DNA from: Deltaproteobacteria bacterium
GTDB lineage: Bacteria > Desulfobacterota > Binatia > HRBIN30 > JACQVA1
NCBI GenBank assembly: GCA_016178705.1
Contig: JACOST010000021.1
Span: forward strand, 1-64,000
Length of the DNA stretch: 64,000 nucleotides
Reading direction: 5' to 3'
Part shown: piece by piece, positions 33,505 through 42,275 of the stretch
How positions within the stretch are numbered: the first letter of the stretch is position 1
Layout: each line of letters starts with the position of its first letter
Made by a program: the position numbers and the translations under genes
Notes under the pieces: model-generated
Database searches by the model: none
What the model saw: the letters and a program-made list of their open reading frames with translations, nothing else
What the model was told of the DNA's origin: nothing

Positions 33505-35196
33505 GTGCGCGTGGCGAACCTCGCGGATTTCTATTTCACTCACGACGAACTGTTTGTCATTCCGATCGAGCATCTGTCGCCGCGCGGCATGAGCGCGGCG
33601 TTCCGGACGCTGTTGCTACCACGCGTGAGCGTGAGCCTCGAATGGATCGACATGTTCGACGACGCGTTCGCGACCTACTGGGCGCGGGCGTCGGAACTGG
33701 CCGCGCACGCGCCGGAGAATTGGCCGCCGCCACGGCTGCAGCACGTCTGCGTGGTGACCGATCCGACCTGCGTGCGGCCGTACTTCCAACCGTTCAATCG
33801 TTGCTCGTGGTTGCTCTATGCGAGCGATTTCGATCCGGCGCTGTCGCATCGCGAGTTTGGCGCGTATCAATTGCTCCACGTCGAACGCATGGGCCTGCTG
33901 CAAGCGGTCACACCGGCGCTGGTGCGCAACTTGAGCTATTGGTTGGTGCGGTCCGACGACGAGATCGCGCAGTTCAGCGCGGCGTGCGCGCACACGCCGC
34001 GACCGGACGCGGCGGCGTTCCGCGAGCTCGCTGCTGCCCTGCCGTGGGTTCGACGCTTGCGTCATACCTCGCTCAAGCCGCCGGTGGTGATCTCTCTCGA
34101 ACCCACCACCGCGATTCCCCAAGCTGGATTGCTGGTGCCGCGTTCGCTGCAACCGAAGCTCGACGCGCTGCAGCGGCAATGGACCGCGGCGGCGACGCGC
34201 GCGGTGGATTCGTTTCGCGCGGCGCACGCGCGGCGCGGGCGCGATCGCGCTGGCGAGTTGTGCCGCTGGCTGCGTGACGCGCAGCCGCGCGTACTGCTCA
34301 CCACCGATGGCGGCCGCATTGTCTGGGACCCGGATGAACCGGATGAAATCGCTGCCACGCGCGCCGCGCTCGGCGGCATCGACGAAAGCGCAGCGCAGCG
34401 CATTCGTGACGACACTACGATCATCGACGAGCGCTCGCGGCAGTTCCTCGGTTCATTGGCGCATCCTGACGCGTTGCCTGCGCCGCATCGCGACACCGCG
34501 CAGGGCGGACTCAGCTACTTGCACCTCGACCGCAAGTTGATCGCCTACAACCTACGCGAGCCGGCGATGGACCGGTTGCACGCGCCCGCGCCGCCGTACG
34601 AGCGTTTCATGCTGGCGGCCCGCACGATTCACGAGTGGGGGCACCTCGCAGCCGACGCGGGGTGGATTCCGGTGCGCGCGGACCGGCGCGGCGCGCACGG
34701 CGAGTTGCGCACGCAACTCGCTGCGATGTTCGATGAAATCGTCCGCAACGCGCCGGCGGCGACGCGCTCGCTGACGGCCCATGAGATCACCCGCCTCACT
34801 GCTGAAGCCGGCAGTGCCGGCGCCGCTCTGGCGCAGATCCCGCTGAACCGCATGCCCGACTATCAAGCGAACCTGTTGGCGCGCCGCTACCTCACGGCGG
34901 ATGAGTTGGAGACATACATCCGCAACAACGTCTACAGCCTGACGCGAGAATACTCCGTGACCAAACTCTTCCGGCGCCTGGCACGCTACGCCTACGAATA
35001 CCAGTACCTGCGATTCAGCCAGATCACCGATCCGCTCGCCTACTTTCTCGGCAGCACCTGGTTCGCCGAAGAGTACCTGCAGCCCGGCAGTGTCACTGCA
35101 GCGCAACTGACGCGGCTTCTCGATACGGTCGGCGCTCTCTGCGACTGCTACGCGATTGACGAGAGCAAATTCGACGGAAGCCGATCGGTGCGCTAA
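33505..35196 (+). CDS. Unknown protein with HEWGH zinc-metallopeptidase motif
   Basis: 563 residues, no signal peptide. The only diagnostic element is ARTIHEWGHLAADAGW, a HExxH motif (His 376, Glu 377, His 380) in a helix, as in gluzincin or metzincin proteases. A third zinc ligand cannot be named with confidence; acidic residues in AAMFDEIVRNA some 30 residues later are candidates. The N-terminal half (FDDAFATYWARASELAAHAP, PYFQPFNRCSWLLYASDFD) is unfamiliar. GTG 33505 is the first start and lacks a clear ribosome site; GTG 33511 is equally possible. Stand-alone gene. Confidence 0.75.
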   Translation: MRVANLADFYFTHDELFVIPIEHLSPRGMSAAFRTLLLPRVSVSLEWIDMFDDAFATYWARASELAAHAPENWPPPRLQHVCVVTDPTCVRPYFQPFNRCSWLLYASDFDPALSHREFGAYQLLHVERMGLLQAVTPALVRNLSYWLVRSDDEIAQFSAACAHTPRPDAAAFRELAAALPWVRRLRHTSLKPPVVISLEPTTAIPQAGLLVPRSLQPKLDALQRQWTAAATRAVDSFRAAHARRGRDRAGELCRWLRDAQPRVLLTTDGGRIVWDPDEPDEIAATRAALGGIDESAAQRIRDDTTIIDERSRQFLGSLAHPDALPAPHRDTAQGGLSYLHLDRKLIAYNLREPAMDRLHAPAPPYERFMLAARTIHEWGHLAADAGWIPVRADRRGAHGELRTQLAAMFDEIVRNAPAATRSLTAHEITRLTAEAGSAGAALAQIPLNRMPDYQANLLARRYLTADELETYIRNNVYSLTREYSVTKLFRRLARYAYEYQYLRFSQITDPLAYFLGSTWFAEEYLQPGSVTAAQLTRLLDTVGALCDCYAIDESKFDGSRSVR

Positions 35197-35223
35197 CCTC
35201 GATGTCCGCGGAAAGGGGTACGC

Positions 35224-35667
35224 ATGGTCGAAGGTAGTTGTCTCTGCGGTGGTGTGAAGTTCGTGGTCGATGGACGGCTGACGCCGCTGCAGTACTGTCA
35301 CTGTAGGCGCTGTCGCAAGGCGTCGGGGTCGGCGTTCGTGGCCGCGGTAGCGGCGAGGACGGAGAACTTTCGCTGGCTGAGCGGTGCTGATCTCGTCACG
35401 GTCTACGTCGCGCCGATCCGTGAAACGCCGCCACCGTATAGTAGCGCGTTCTGCCGCCGTTGCGGTTCGAATCTGCCGCTGTTCGATGCCGAGCGCCCGT
35501 TCATCGGGATCCCGGCTGGCGTGCTCGATACCCATCCAGAGATTCGGCCGCTGCGCCACATTTTCGTGGGGATCAAGGCGCCGTGGTATGCAATCCACGA
35601 CGGGCTGCCGCAGTTCGAAGCCCACGCGCCGGTCGATCAACAGTTGCCCAGCAAAAAACCTAAATGA
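35224..35667 (+). CDS. GFA/CENP-V family zinc protein
   Basis: 147 residues of the glutathione-dependent formaldehyde-activating enzyme-like (DUF636) fold. Zinc-ligand cysteines are all present: GSCLCGGVKF, YCHCRRCRKASGSAF and FCRRCGSNL. Most family members are not proven formaldehyde enzymes, so the reaction is left open. ATG 35224 follows GGAAAGGGG. Its stop overlaps the start of the acetyltransferase (ATGATGA). Confidence 0.9.
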   Translation: MVEGSCLCGGVKFVVDGRLTPLQYCHCRRCRKASGSAFVAAVAARTENFRWLSGADLVTVYVAPIRETPPPYSSAFCRRCGSNLPLFDAERPFIGIPAGVLDTHPEIRPLRHIFVGIKAPWYAIHDGLPQFEAHAPVDQQLPSKKPK

Positions 35668-36203
35668 TGAATTCTCTCGACGAACTTCGCACCGCGCGAT
35701 TGCGGCTGACGCGGATGCAGGCGAGCGACGTGGACGACCTCGCACGCATGCACCGTGATCCGCAGGTGATGGCGACGCTCGGTGGCGTGCGCTCCGCGGC
35801 AGAGACAACGCAGATCGTCGAGCGCCTCGTGGCGCACTGGGCGCAGCAGGGGTTCGGCTACTGGCTGGTGCGGGACTTGGCGACCGACCGTTTCGCCGGC
35901 CGCGGCGGTTTGCGGCACGTCGCCGTGGGCGAACGCGAAGAGGTCGAAGTGGCCTACGCTTTGATGCCGGAGTTTTGGAGGCGCGGGCTGGCGACCGAAC
36001 TCGCGCGCGAATGCGTCCGCGTCGGATTCGCCGAGTTGCAGCGCGCGGATCTGGTGTGCTTCACGCTGACGACCAATCGCGCATCGCAGCGGGTCATGGA
36101 GTGTGCCGGCTTCGTTTACGAGCGCGACGTGATCTACGCGGACCTGCCGCACGTGTTGTATCGCCAGACCGCTGTAGCCTGGCGCGCGCGAGCGGGGAGT
36201 TAG
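35664..36203 (+). CDS. GNAT-family N-acetyltransferase (RimJ/RimL-like)
   Basis: 179 residues. Opens LRTARLRLTRMQASDVDDLARMHRDPQVM as RimJ/L-type GNATs do; the acetyl-CoA-binding region is EEVEVAYALMPEFWRRGLATELARECVRVGF, followed by VCFTLTTNRASQRVMECAGFVYERDV. Substrate (protein N-terminus, amine or antibiotic) unknown. It overlaps the GFA gene and is followed after 5 bp by the oxygenase, forming a three-gene run. Confidence 0.9.
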   Translation: MMNSLDELRTARLRLTRMQASDVDDLARMHRDPQVMATLGGVRSAAETTQIVERLVAHWAQQGFGYWLVRDLATDRFAGRGGLRHVAVGEREEVEVAYALMPEFWRRGLATELARECVRVGFAELQRADLVCFTLTTNRASQRVMECAGFVYERDVIYADLPHVLYRQTAVAWRARAGS

Positions 36204-36208
36204 ATCGC

Positions 36209-37198
36209 GTGGCGGACGGCTTCTCACAGGTTCCGATCATCGACATCGGCGCGTTGGTTGCCGAACGCGGCGACTCGCGCAACGTGGCGACCCAGATCGC
36301 GCAGGCGTGTCGCGAGTGCGGGTTCTTTTACATCGTCGGCCACGGTGTCGATGAGGAGCTGCAGCGACGACTGGAGAAACTCAGCCGCAAGTTCTTCGCC
36401 CAAGACATCGAGACCAAGATGCAGATCCGTATGGCGTTGGGCGGCCGCGCGTGGCGTGGCTATTTTCCGGTCGGCGACGAGCTGACATCGGGTCAACCCG
36501 ATCGCAAGGAAGGGATCTACTTCGGCGCCGAATTGGAGGACGATCACCCCCTCGTGCGCGCCGGCACGCCGATGCACGGGCGCAACCTGTTCCCGGACAT
36601 TCCCCTGCTCCGCGAAACCGTGCTCGCCTACATCGCGGCGATGACGCGGCTCGGCCACTCGCTCATGGCTGGTATCGCGCTCAGTCTCGGTCTGGACGAA
36701 TGCTACTTCGCCGACCGCTACACTGCCGATCCGCTGATTCTGTTCCGCATCTTCAACTACCCGCCGTTGCGCGCCGACGAGTCCGCCTGGAGCGTCGGCG
36801 AGCATAGCGACTACGGCGTGCTGACTATTCTCAAGCAGGACAACGCCGGCGGACTGCAGGTGAAGTCGCAATCGCGCTGGATCGACGCGCCGCCGGTGCC
36901 GGGATCGTTGGTGTGCAACATCGGCGATATGCTCGATCGTATGACCGGCGGTCGCTACCGTTCCACGCCGCATCGGGTGCACAACCAATCGGGGCGCGAT
37001 CGGCTGTCGTTCCCGTTCTTCTTCGATCCCAATTTCAACGTCGAGGTGAAACCGATCGAGCTCGATGGCGCCGTTCCCGACGATAAGGACGAGCGCTGGG
37101 ACCGCGCCAGCGTCCACGAGTTCCGCGGCACCTACGGCGATTACGTCCTCAGCAAAGTGGCGAAAGTGTTTCCCGAACTGCGGCGCGCGGTGCTGTGA
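36209..37198 (+). CDS. 2-oxoglutarate/Fe(II) oxygenase, isopenicillin-N-synthase family
   Basis: 329 residues. The DIOX_N region VPIIDIGALVAERGD...IAQACRECGFFYIVGHGV is followed by the double-stranded beta-helix with the iron facial triad H-x-D (VGEHSDYGVLTIL) and distal His (RYRSTPHRVHNQSG), and the 2OG-binding Arg-x-Ser (RDRLSFPFFF). Most relatives hydroxylate or desaturate small metabolites. GTG 36209 is preceded by GGGGAG (spacing 9) and starts 5 bp after the acetyltransferase stop. Substrate not predictable. Confidence 0.92.
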   Translation: MADGFSQVPIIDIGALVAERGDSRNVATQIAQACRECGFFYIVGHGVDEELQRRLEKLSRKFFAQDIETKMQIRMALGGRAWRGYFPVGDELTSGQPDRKEGIYFGAELEDDHPLVRAGTPMHGRNLFPDIPLLRETVLAYIAAMTRLGHSLMAGIALSLGLDECYFADRYTADPLILFRIFNYPPLRADESAWSVGEHSDYGVLTILKQDNAGGLQVKSQSRWIDAPPVPGSLVCNIGDMLDRMTGGRYRSTPHRVHNQSGRDRLSFPFFFDPNFNVEVKPIELDGAVPDDKDERWDRASVHEFRGTYGDYVLSKVAKVFPELRRAVL

Positions 37199-37281
37199 AC
37201 GGACCTCGGGCGCGTCAATGCTTGGGCTCTTGCGCCCGCAATCGGTGACTGCCAGTAAGCGGAGCACGTGAAGATAGACCC

Positions 37282-39006
37282 ATGCCCTTCGGGGATTTGA
37301 TTCGCCAACGCGGCACCGACCGCACCTCTCGCGACCGCGCGTTTGTGCTCTTCAACGACGAGCGCGTCAGCTTCGCCGCCTACCACGCCGAGTGCGTGCG
37401 CTGGGCCAATCTGCTCCTCACACTCAGAAAAGTGAGCGTGCCCTTTCACGTGGGTGTCCTGCTCGACAACACGCCGGACTATCTCTACGCGTTCGGTGGC
37501 GCGGCGCTCGCTGGCGCGACGCTGGTCGGCATCAACAACACCAAGCGCGGCGAGCACCTCGCGCGCGACATCACGCACACCGACTGCCAGATTCTCGTGA
37601 CCGAAGAGAAGTATCTGCCGCTCCTCGATCCGATTGGCGGCCAGCTTGGCGTCGCCCGCGAACGATTCCTGGTCAGCCATCGTTGGTCCGACGCCTCCAA
37701 CCCTCCAACACTTGAACCCTCGAACCCTCATGGCACCGACCTCGACGCCGCGCTCGCTCAACACGGCGGCGGAGGCGATCCCAACATCGGGGTCAGCGAC
37801 AAGGATACGTGCGTGCTGATCTTCACCTCCGGAACGGTCAGCGCGCCGAAGGCGGTCATTTGCTCGCACGGCCGCGCGGTCGAAACCGGCAAGAACATCG
37901 GCAGCAACATGTACGGGCTGACGCCCGCCGATGTCGGCTATCTCGCCATGCCGCTGTTCCACTCCAACGCGATGATGTGTGGCTACTTCCCCGCGCTTTA
38001 CTACGGCTGCGGCCTCGGACTGATCCGCAAGTTTTCCAAGACGCAGTGGCTCGCCGACATCCGCCGTTACGGCGTGACGTTCTTCAACTACACCGGCAAG
38101 CCGCTCGCCTACATTCTCACCACAGCGCGGCAGCCAGACGATCACGTCAATCCGTTGCGCATCTGTTTTGGCAATGAGGGATCGAACGCGACGGTGCAGG
38201 AGTTCGCCGAGCGATTTGATTGTCGAGTGATCGACACGTTCGGATCGACCGAAGGTGGCGCGGGCGTTACGCGCCAACCGGACGACCCGCCCGGGAGCAT
38301 TGGCATGCCGGCGCCGGGGATTCTCATCGTCGATGAAGACAGCCAGCAGCGGCCGGCGGCGCAGTTCGATGGTGCCGGCCGCTTGCTCAATCCCGACGAA
38401 GCAATCGGCGAGATCGTCAACACCCTCGGCACCGGCTGGTTCGAAGGCTACTACCAGAACGACGACGCGATGCGCGCGCGCACGCGCAACGGTTGGTACT
38501 GGACGGGAGACCTCGGCTACCGCGACGAGCGCGGCTATCTCTACTTCGCTGGGCGCGACGTCGATTGGATTCGCGTCGACGGCGAGAATTTTCCCGGCCG
38601 TCCGATCGAAGAGATTCTCCTGCGCCATCCCGCCATCGCGCTCGCGGCAGTGTACGGCGTGCCCGACGCACAGGCGGGTGATCGCGTGATGGCGGCGGTA
38701 ATTCTGCGCGACGGGTACACATTCGATTCGGTCGAGTTCGCCGCGTTTCTCGCCCGACAGCCGGATCTCTCTCCCAAATGGGTACCGACATACTTACGAG
38801 TGTGCCAGTCATGGCCAGAGACCGGCACCAACAAAGTACTCAAGCGCGAATTGCAGCGGCAGAAGTTCGACCTCGACGCGTTTGCGGATCCCGTCTACTG
38901 GCGTTCTCCTGGCGACGCGCGGTTTCGTCTGTTTGGCCGCACGGACTACGGCGAGATCCGCGCAGCATTTGTCGCGAGCGGTAGCAGCGCGCGGCTTGAC
39001 GTGTGA
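37282..39006 (+). CDS. Acyl-CoA synthetase (AMP-forming), FadD17-like
   Basis: 574 residues. The A3 motif is VLIFTSGTVSAPKAVICSH (a Ser-Ala variant of the usual TGxPK), A5 FGSTEGGAG, A7/A8 YWTGDLGYRDERGYLYFAGRDVDWIRVDGENF, and A10 region ETGTNKVLKREL with the catalytic Lys. The FadD17/very-long-chain acid branch fits best. Residues near 138-150 (SNPPTLEPSNPHG) come from a CCCTCCAACA/CCCTCGAACC-type low-complexity stretch at 37693-37729 that looks inserted into a surface loop. Followed by an exported protein gene whose ATG overlaps this stop. Confidence 0.92.
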   Translation: MPFGDLIRQRGTDRTSRDRAFVLFNDERVSFAAYHAECVRWANLLLTLRKVSVPFHVGVLLDNTPDYLYAFGGAALAGATLVGINNTKRGEHLARDITHTDCQILVTEEKYLPLLDPIGGQLGVARERFLVSHRWSDASNPPTLEPSNPHGTDLDAALAQHGGGGDPNIGVSDKDTCVLIFTSGTVSAPKAVICSHGRAVETGKNIGSNMYGLTPADVGYLAMPLFHSNAMMCGYFPALYYGCGLGLIRKFSKTQWLADIRRYGVTFFNYTGKPLAYILTTARQPDDHVNPLRICFGNEGSNATVQEFAERFDCRVIDTFGSTEGGAGVTRQPDDPPGSIGMPAPGILIVDEDSQQRPAAQFDGAGRLLNPDEAIGEIVNTLGTGWFEGYYQNDDAMRARTRNGWYWTGDLGYRDERGYLYFAGRDVDWIRVDGENFPGRPIEEILLRHPAIALAAVYGVPDAQAGDRVMAAVILRDGYTFDSVEFAAFLARQPDLSPKWVPTYLRVCQSWPETGTNKVLKRELQRQKFDLDAFADPVYWRSPGDARFRLFGRTDYGEIRAAFVASGSSARLDV

Positions 39007-40007
39007 TGGTTCACGCGCGCACGACGAGCGGAGTCCTCGCCTGCTTCACGATGGCACTGTTTGCGTTCTCGCCTTTGCGCGTGCGCGCTGAGGCTCCGCG
39101 GTTTCCCCTCGATGTGGTGCGGGCGTTCTGCCAAGCCGACGGGCGCGGTGAGCGCGTGCAGCCGCGCACCTGGAACGCGATCGCGCCCCTGGTGAATTGG
39201 GAACTCGAGCCGGCGTGGGATGTGCTCGCGGTGATCAGCGGCTATCAGATCGAAGCCCCGCGCTACGCCGACGATCATGTCGAGATCGATGTGCAGTACA
39301 CCGTCACGCAAACTCTCTCGGCGATCGGCGTCGACGACACGGCGTACATCGACAGTGTGACGTTCAATCTTATCGCTGATGGCGCCGGCGGCTGGCGCAT
39401 CGCCGCGCCACCACAGGTGCCGCACCCATTTGCGAACAACGTCGACGTGCTCAGCCTGCGTGCGGCGCTGGCGCCCGATTCGCCCACATACCTGAGCGCG
39501 TCGGCGTTCGTGTGGCGGATGCTTATCGACGCGGGCTGGCCGGCGCCGTATCGGCTGGTGCGCCAGCTTCGCGACCCGGCCGTGTTCGCCGCCGTCAGCG
39601 AACCCAAGCCGGGCGATCTCGCGTTGTTTCTTGCCGACAACATTCCCTATCACGTCGGTTTCGTCTCGAGTGATGGAACCATCGCGTCGGCGACGGCGAA
39701 TGCCGGATTGATGCGCACGTCGCCGGAAGCCTTCGCGGGCGCCGTGCTCTATCTGCGTCTGAAGCAGCCGCGCACGCCGAGCCCTGGGTTCGCTGCGGTG
39801 TCGCCCGACGATGCGACGCCACGTGCGCTGGCGCCAACCCCGCGCAGCAAACACGCACCTATTCACAAACCGACTCACAAACCGACGGCCAAGAAAGCCA
39901 AGGCGCGTTCGGCTCACTCCGCGACGGGGAAGAAAACGCCGACGCGTCTGCCGACGCCGAAGTCATCCACCAGTTCGCGCGCAACTCCGCGGCCCCCGGC
40001 GCGTTAG
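39006..40007 (+). CDS. Exported NlpC/P60-like protein lacking the catalytic Cys, basic C-tail
   Basis: 333 residues. A signal peptide ends near LRVRAEA (about residue 30). Residues 160-260 recall NlpC/P60 hydrolases: YLSASAFVWRMLIDAGWP occupies the place of the usual DCSGFV helix but has Ala for Cys, while PKPGDLALFLADNIPYHVGFVSS supplies the PGDL and HVGFV strands. The tail (about 275-333) is Lys/Pro/Thr/Ser-rich with HKPTHKPTAKKAKAR, suited to binding polyanions. Probably a cell-wall-binding pseudo-enzyme. ATG 39006 overlaps the ligase stop. Confidence 0.6.
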   Translation: MVHARTTSGVLACFTMALFAFSPLRVRAEAPRFPLDVVRAFCQADGRGERVQPRTWNAIAPLVNWELEPAWDVLAVISGYQIEAPRYADDHVEIDVQYTVTQTLSAIGVDDTAYIDSVTFNLIADGAGGWRIAAPPQVPHPFANNVDVLSLRAALAPDSPTYLSASAFVWRMLIDAGWPAPYRLVRQLRDPAVFAAVSEPKPGDLALFLADNIPYHVGFVSSDGTIASATANAGLMRTSPEAFAGAVLYLRLKQPRTPSPGFAAVSPDDATPRALAPTPRSKHAPIHKPTHKPTAKKAKARSAHSATGKKTPTRLPTPKSSTSSRATPRPPAR

Positions 40008-40073
40008 GGGCGTAGTTGAATCAGCTTGCGGCGCGTGCTCCGATGCGCGCCGCGAAGTCCAAGGAGGATTGCA

Positions 40074-40757
40074 ATGACTCGCTCGATCGCGATCGCCCTT
40101 GCGTTGCTCGTCAGCCTGTCCCTAGTCGGCTGCGCCAAGAAGCCGGTCACGGCGCCCCGCGCGGTGGTGCCCGAGACCGTGTCGTCCGAACTGCGCGCCG
40201 CCGGCACCGAAGCCAAGCAGTTCGGCTCGATGGTGGCCGTCGGCGTCGGCGTGTCGAACGGATCGAGCAAGGACTATGTGATTTCCGCCGATCGCGTGCT
40301 TGCCGTCGACGCTGCGGGGAATCGCATCGCGCCGCTGTCAGTGGCCGAAGCGGCGCGGCAAGCCGGGGGCGTAACGGCGCTGGTTGCCGGGCTCGAAGGC
40401 GCCGGCGGCACCGCGATACTCACTGGTCTGCTGGGCGCAATCCCTGGTGCGCTCATTGGCGCCGCGCAGAGCGGTGGCTCGGGCGCGGGCAAAGGGGCAG
40501 CCGTCGGAGCCGGCATCGGCATCGCGGTCGGTGCGATCGGTGGTTTCTACGAATCCAAGACGGCAACCGAACGCGAGATCATCGATCAGCTCGGCGGCCT
40601 CTACCTCGCCGAGAAAATTTCCAAGCCCGGCATCCCGGTGAGCGGCTTCGTGTTCTTCCCGGAAGGCAGCTACCAAGGCGTGCGCATCGTCGCGGTCGAA
40701 AAAGCCAGTAGCGTAGTCGAAGAAATCTACGGCGCGATGGTGGCGGCGCCGGAGTGA
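40074..40757 (+). CDS. Lipoprotein, third member of the window's lipoprotein family
   Basis: 227 residues from ATG 40074 with AAGGAGG 6 nt upstream. Signal SIAIALALLVSLSLVGC ends in a clear lipobox. A Gly/Ala-rich segment (ALVAGLEGAGGTAILTGLLGAIPGALIGAAQSGG..., about 115-175) resembles glycine-zipper or OmpA-like spacer regions that can insert in membranes. The C-terminal GFVFFPEGSYQGVRIVAVE matches the ends of the lipoproteins at 7391 and 8200, and VAVGVGVSNGSSKDYVIS parallels their Ig-like strand. Function unknown. Confidence 0.78.
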   Translation: MTRSIAIALALLVSLSLVGCAKKPVTAPRAVVPETVSSELRAAGTEAKQFGSMVAVGVGVSNGSSKDYVISADRVLAVDAAGNRIAPLSVAEAARQAGGVTALVAGLEGAGGTAILTGLLGAIPGALIGAAQSGGSGAGKGAAVGAGIGIAVGAIGGFYESKTATEREIIDQLGGLYLAEKISKPGIPVSGFVFFPEGSYQGVRIVAVEKASSVVEEIYGAMVAAPE

Positions 40758-40812
40758 AGTGGTGAGTTGAGCTGCTCGTGAGTGTTGATCGGACCTCCCG
40801 ACGCAGTCCTAC

Positions 40813-41586
40813 TCACGACTCCAGCCAGCGACTCATCGCCCGCGCGCGCCACTCGTTGGTGACGATGGTGTGCTCGACAGCTTGGCGGCATCGGCGTTGG
40901 ATGTCGGCGGTGATGCAAGCGCGCTGCATTAGTTCGAGCGCGCGGTCGCCGTGTTCGGGTTCGGCGTAGGCGTGCACTTCCATGTTCTTCGCCTTGATGC
41001 CGTAGTGTTTCGCCAGACCGTTGTAGATCGTCGGCGCGTAGCCGCTCATGCCGGCGACGCGCTCGCGGGCGTAACCGAACGCCGCCAGCCCTTCCTCGTA
41101 TGAGCGGCGACAGTAGTACAGCAGCGTGTAGATCGAGCCGACGGTCTCGGGCATCGGCACGTAGGCGCGCAACTCGTCGTCGCTGATGCCGAGCTGGCGG
41201 CACATCTCCACCTTCATCAGCACGTGATTGGGGTCGCGTAGGTAGCCGGTCTCGTCGGCGAAGTTTTGCGCCCAATGGCCGAAGTGCTCCGAGTCTTCGA
41301 GCGTGAAGGCGTACGAGTCGGGCGCGTTGGCGATCAGCAACGCGAACTCCGGCGTCATCCACAGCCCGAGGTAGTACAGTTCTTTGGAGTAGCGCTTGAC
41401 GATGTCGAGCGACGCGCTGCCGTCGCCGATCGCCGCGATGACTCGGTTCTGGCGATACGGGTTGTGCTCGTCGATGAACCTGTCGAGCTGCGTCAGGTAC
41501 ACGTCGACCGGTAGCGCCGCCGTCACTTCGTCGGTGCGGATGACATTGCGAAACTCTCGTCGTGTGTCTTGCCGAGTATCTTGCAT
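40813..41586 (-). CDS. TenA/PqqC-like heme-oxygenase-fold protein (putative iron redox enzyme)
   Basis: 257 residues, mostly helical, with Glu/His pairs spaced as in HO-like diiron proteins: KELYYLGLWMTPEFALLIANAPD, EDSEHFGHWAQNFADETGYLRDPNHVLMK and a C-terminal IKAKNMEVHAYAEPEHGDRALELM. The family includes TenA, PqqC, CADD and N-oxygenase-type HDO proteins. The activity cannot be chosen from sequence. ATG 41586 has GGAGG upstream. It stands alone, convergent with the lipoprotein gene. Confidence 0.75.
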   Translation of the reverse strand: MQDTRQDTRREFRNVIRTDEVTAALPVDVYLTQLDRFIDEHNPYRQNRVIAAIGDGSASLDIVKRYSKELYYLGLWMTPEFALLIANAPDSYAFTLEDSEHFGHWAQNFADETGYLRDPNHVLMKVEMCRQLGISDDELRAYVPMPETVGSIYTLLYYCRRSYEEGLAAFGYARERVAGMSGYAPTIYNGLAKHYGIKAKNMEVHAYAEPEHGDRALELMQRACITADIQRRCRQAVEHTIVTNEWRARAMSRWLES

Positions 41587-41753
41587 GGCTGGCCTCCGTG
41601 AGCGAACGTCCATGCCATAGTCGGAAGAGCGGAAAGCTGTCAACGTCCGCACGACAAGCGAGCTGACGGGTCATCGCGAGACTGCGAACAGTGTTGGTTG
41701 CAGCCCGAGCGCGCTCGGTTTATCGTGCCCCCGCGGGAAGGAGCGCGAATCCG

Positions 41754-41999
41754 ATGACGTTGGTGATCGAGGAAGGCGAGTTGAATCAGCTACCGATCAC
41801 TGTGGACCCCGAGGTCGTTAGTGGCGCTCCGGTCTTTCGCGGAACTCGTGTGCCCGTCGAAGCCCTGATCAGCAACCTCGAGGCGGGCCTCACGCTCGAT
41901 GAGTTCCTCGATAACTTCCCGAGTGTCACTCGAGAGCAGGCGCTACAGGTTCTCGACTTCTACAAGCGCACGCTGTCGCGATTGGGTACTTCGAATTGA
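41754..41999 (+). CDS. DUF433 antitoxin-like protein
   Basis: 81 residues containing the DUF433 signature ITVDPEVVSGAPVFRGTRVPVEALISNLEAGLTLDEFLDNFP, a winged-helix-like domain that usually pairs with a PIN-like DUF5615 toxin. ATG 41754 follows GGAAGGAG. Its TGA overlaps the TTG start of the toxin remnant (TTGA), the normal arrangement for these operons. Confidence 0.88.
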   Translation: MTLVIEEGELNQLPITVDPEVVSGAPVFRGTRVPVEALISNLEAGLTLDEFLDNFPSVTREQALQVLDFYKRTLSRLGTSN

Positions 42000-42191
42000 G
42001 AATCCTGCTCGACGAGTGCACGCACCACGGACAAGAACCTGCGGTATCAACAGAATCTGGCGGGCCGTCACATCGCGATCGTACTTCTGCCGAGCAATCA
42101 AGTGCCCGTGGTCGCAAAGCTGCTCCCGGCCATTGAGCGGGCGCTTCAGTCGCTCTCCCCCGGCTCGTTCGTGGAGATCCCGTTACCGTAG
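41996..42191 (+). pseudogene. DUF5615 PIN-like toxin remnant with internal deletion
   Basis: From TTG 41996 the frame reads LRILLDEC, the family's N-terminal strand with its catalytic Asp. About seven codons later the homology jumps to another frame, from 42024: TTDKNLRYQQNLAGRHIAIV...ERALQSLSPGSFVEIPLP to TAG 42189-42191, the family's C-terminal part. The middle (about half of a normal protein) is missing and the frames do not join, so the toxin is inactive while its antitoxin is intact. Confidence 0.78.
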
Positions 42192-42275
42192 TTGTCGAAC
42201 CCCGATGGCCTTGGTGGCGCTCACGGGGACCGATGATGGGCCCGGCGGCGAGAGTGAAGCGTAGCGCTGCAGGCG

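Noticed and set aside
35460-35475. tRNA T-loop-like GGTTCGAATC
   Set aside because: It lies inside the GFA gene, encodes conserved residues next to a zinc Cys pair, and no cloverleaf can be drawn around it.
41996-42191. Functional PIN-like toxin
   Set aside because: N- and C-terminal parts are in different frames and about half of the domain is deleted.
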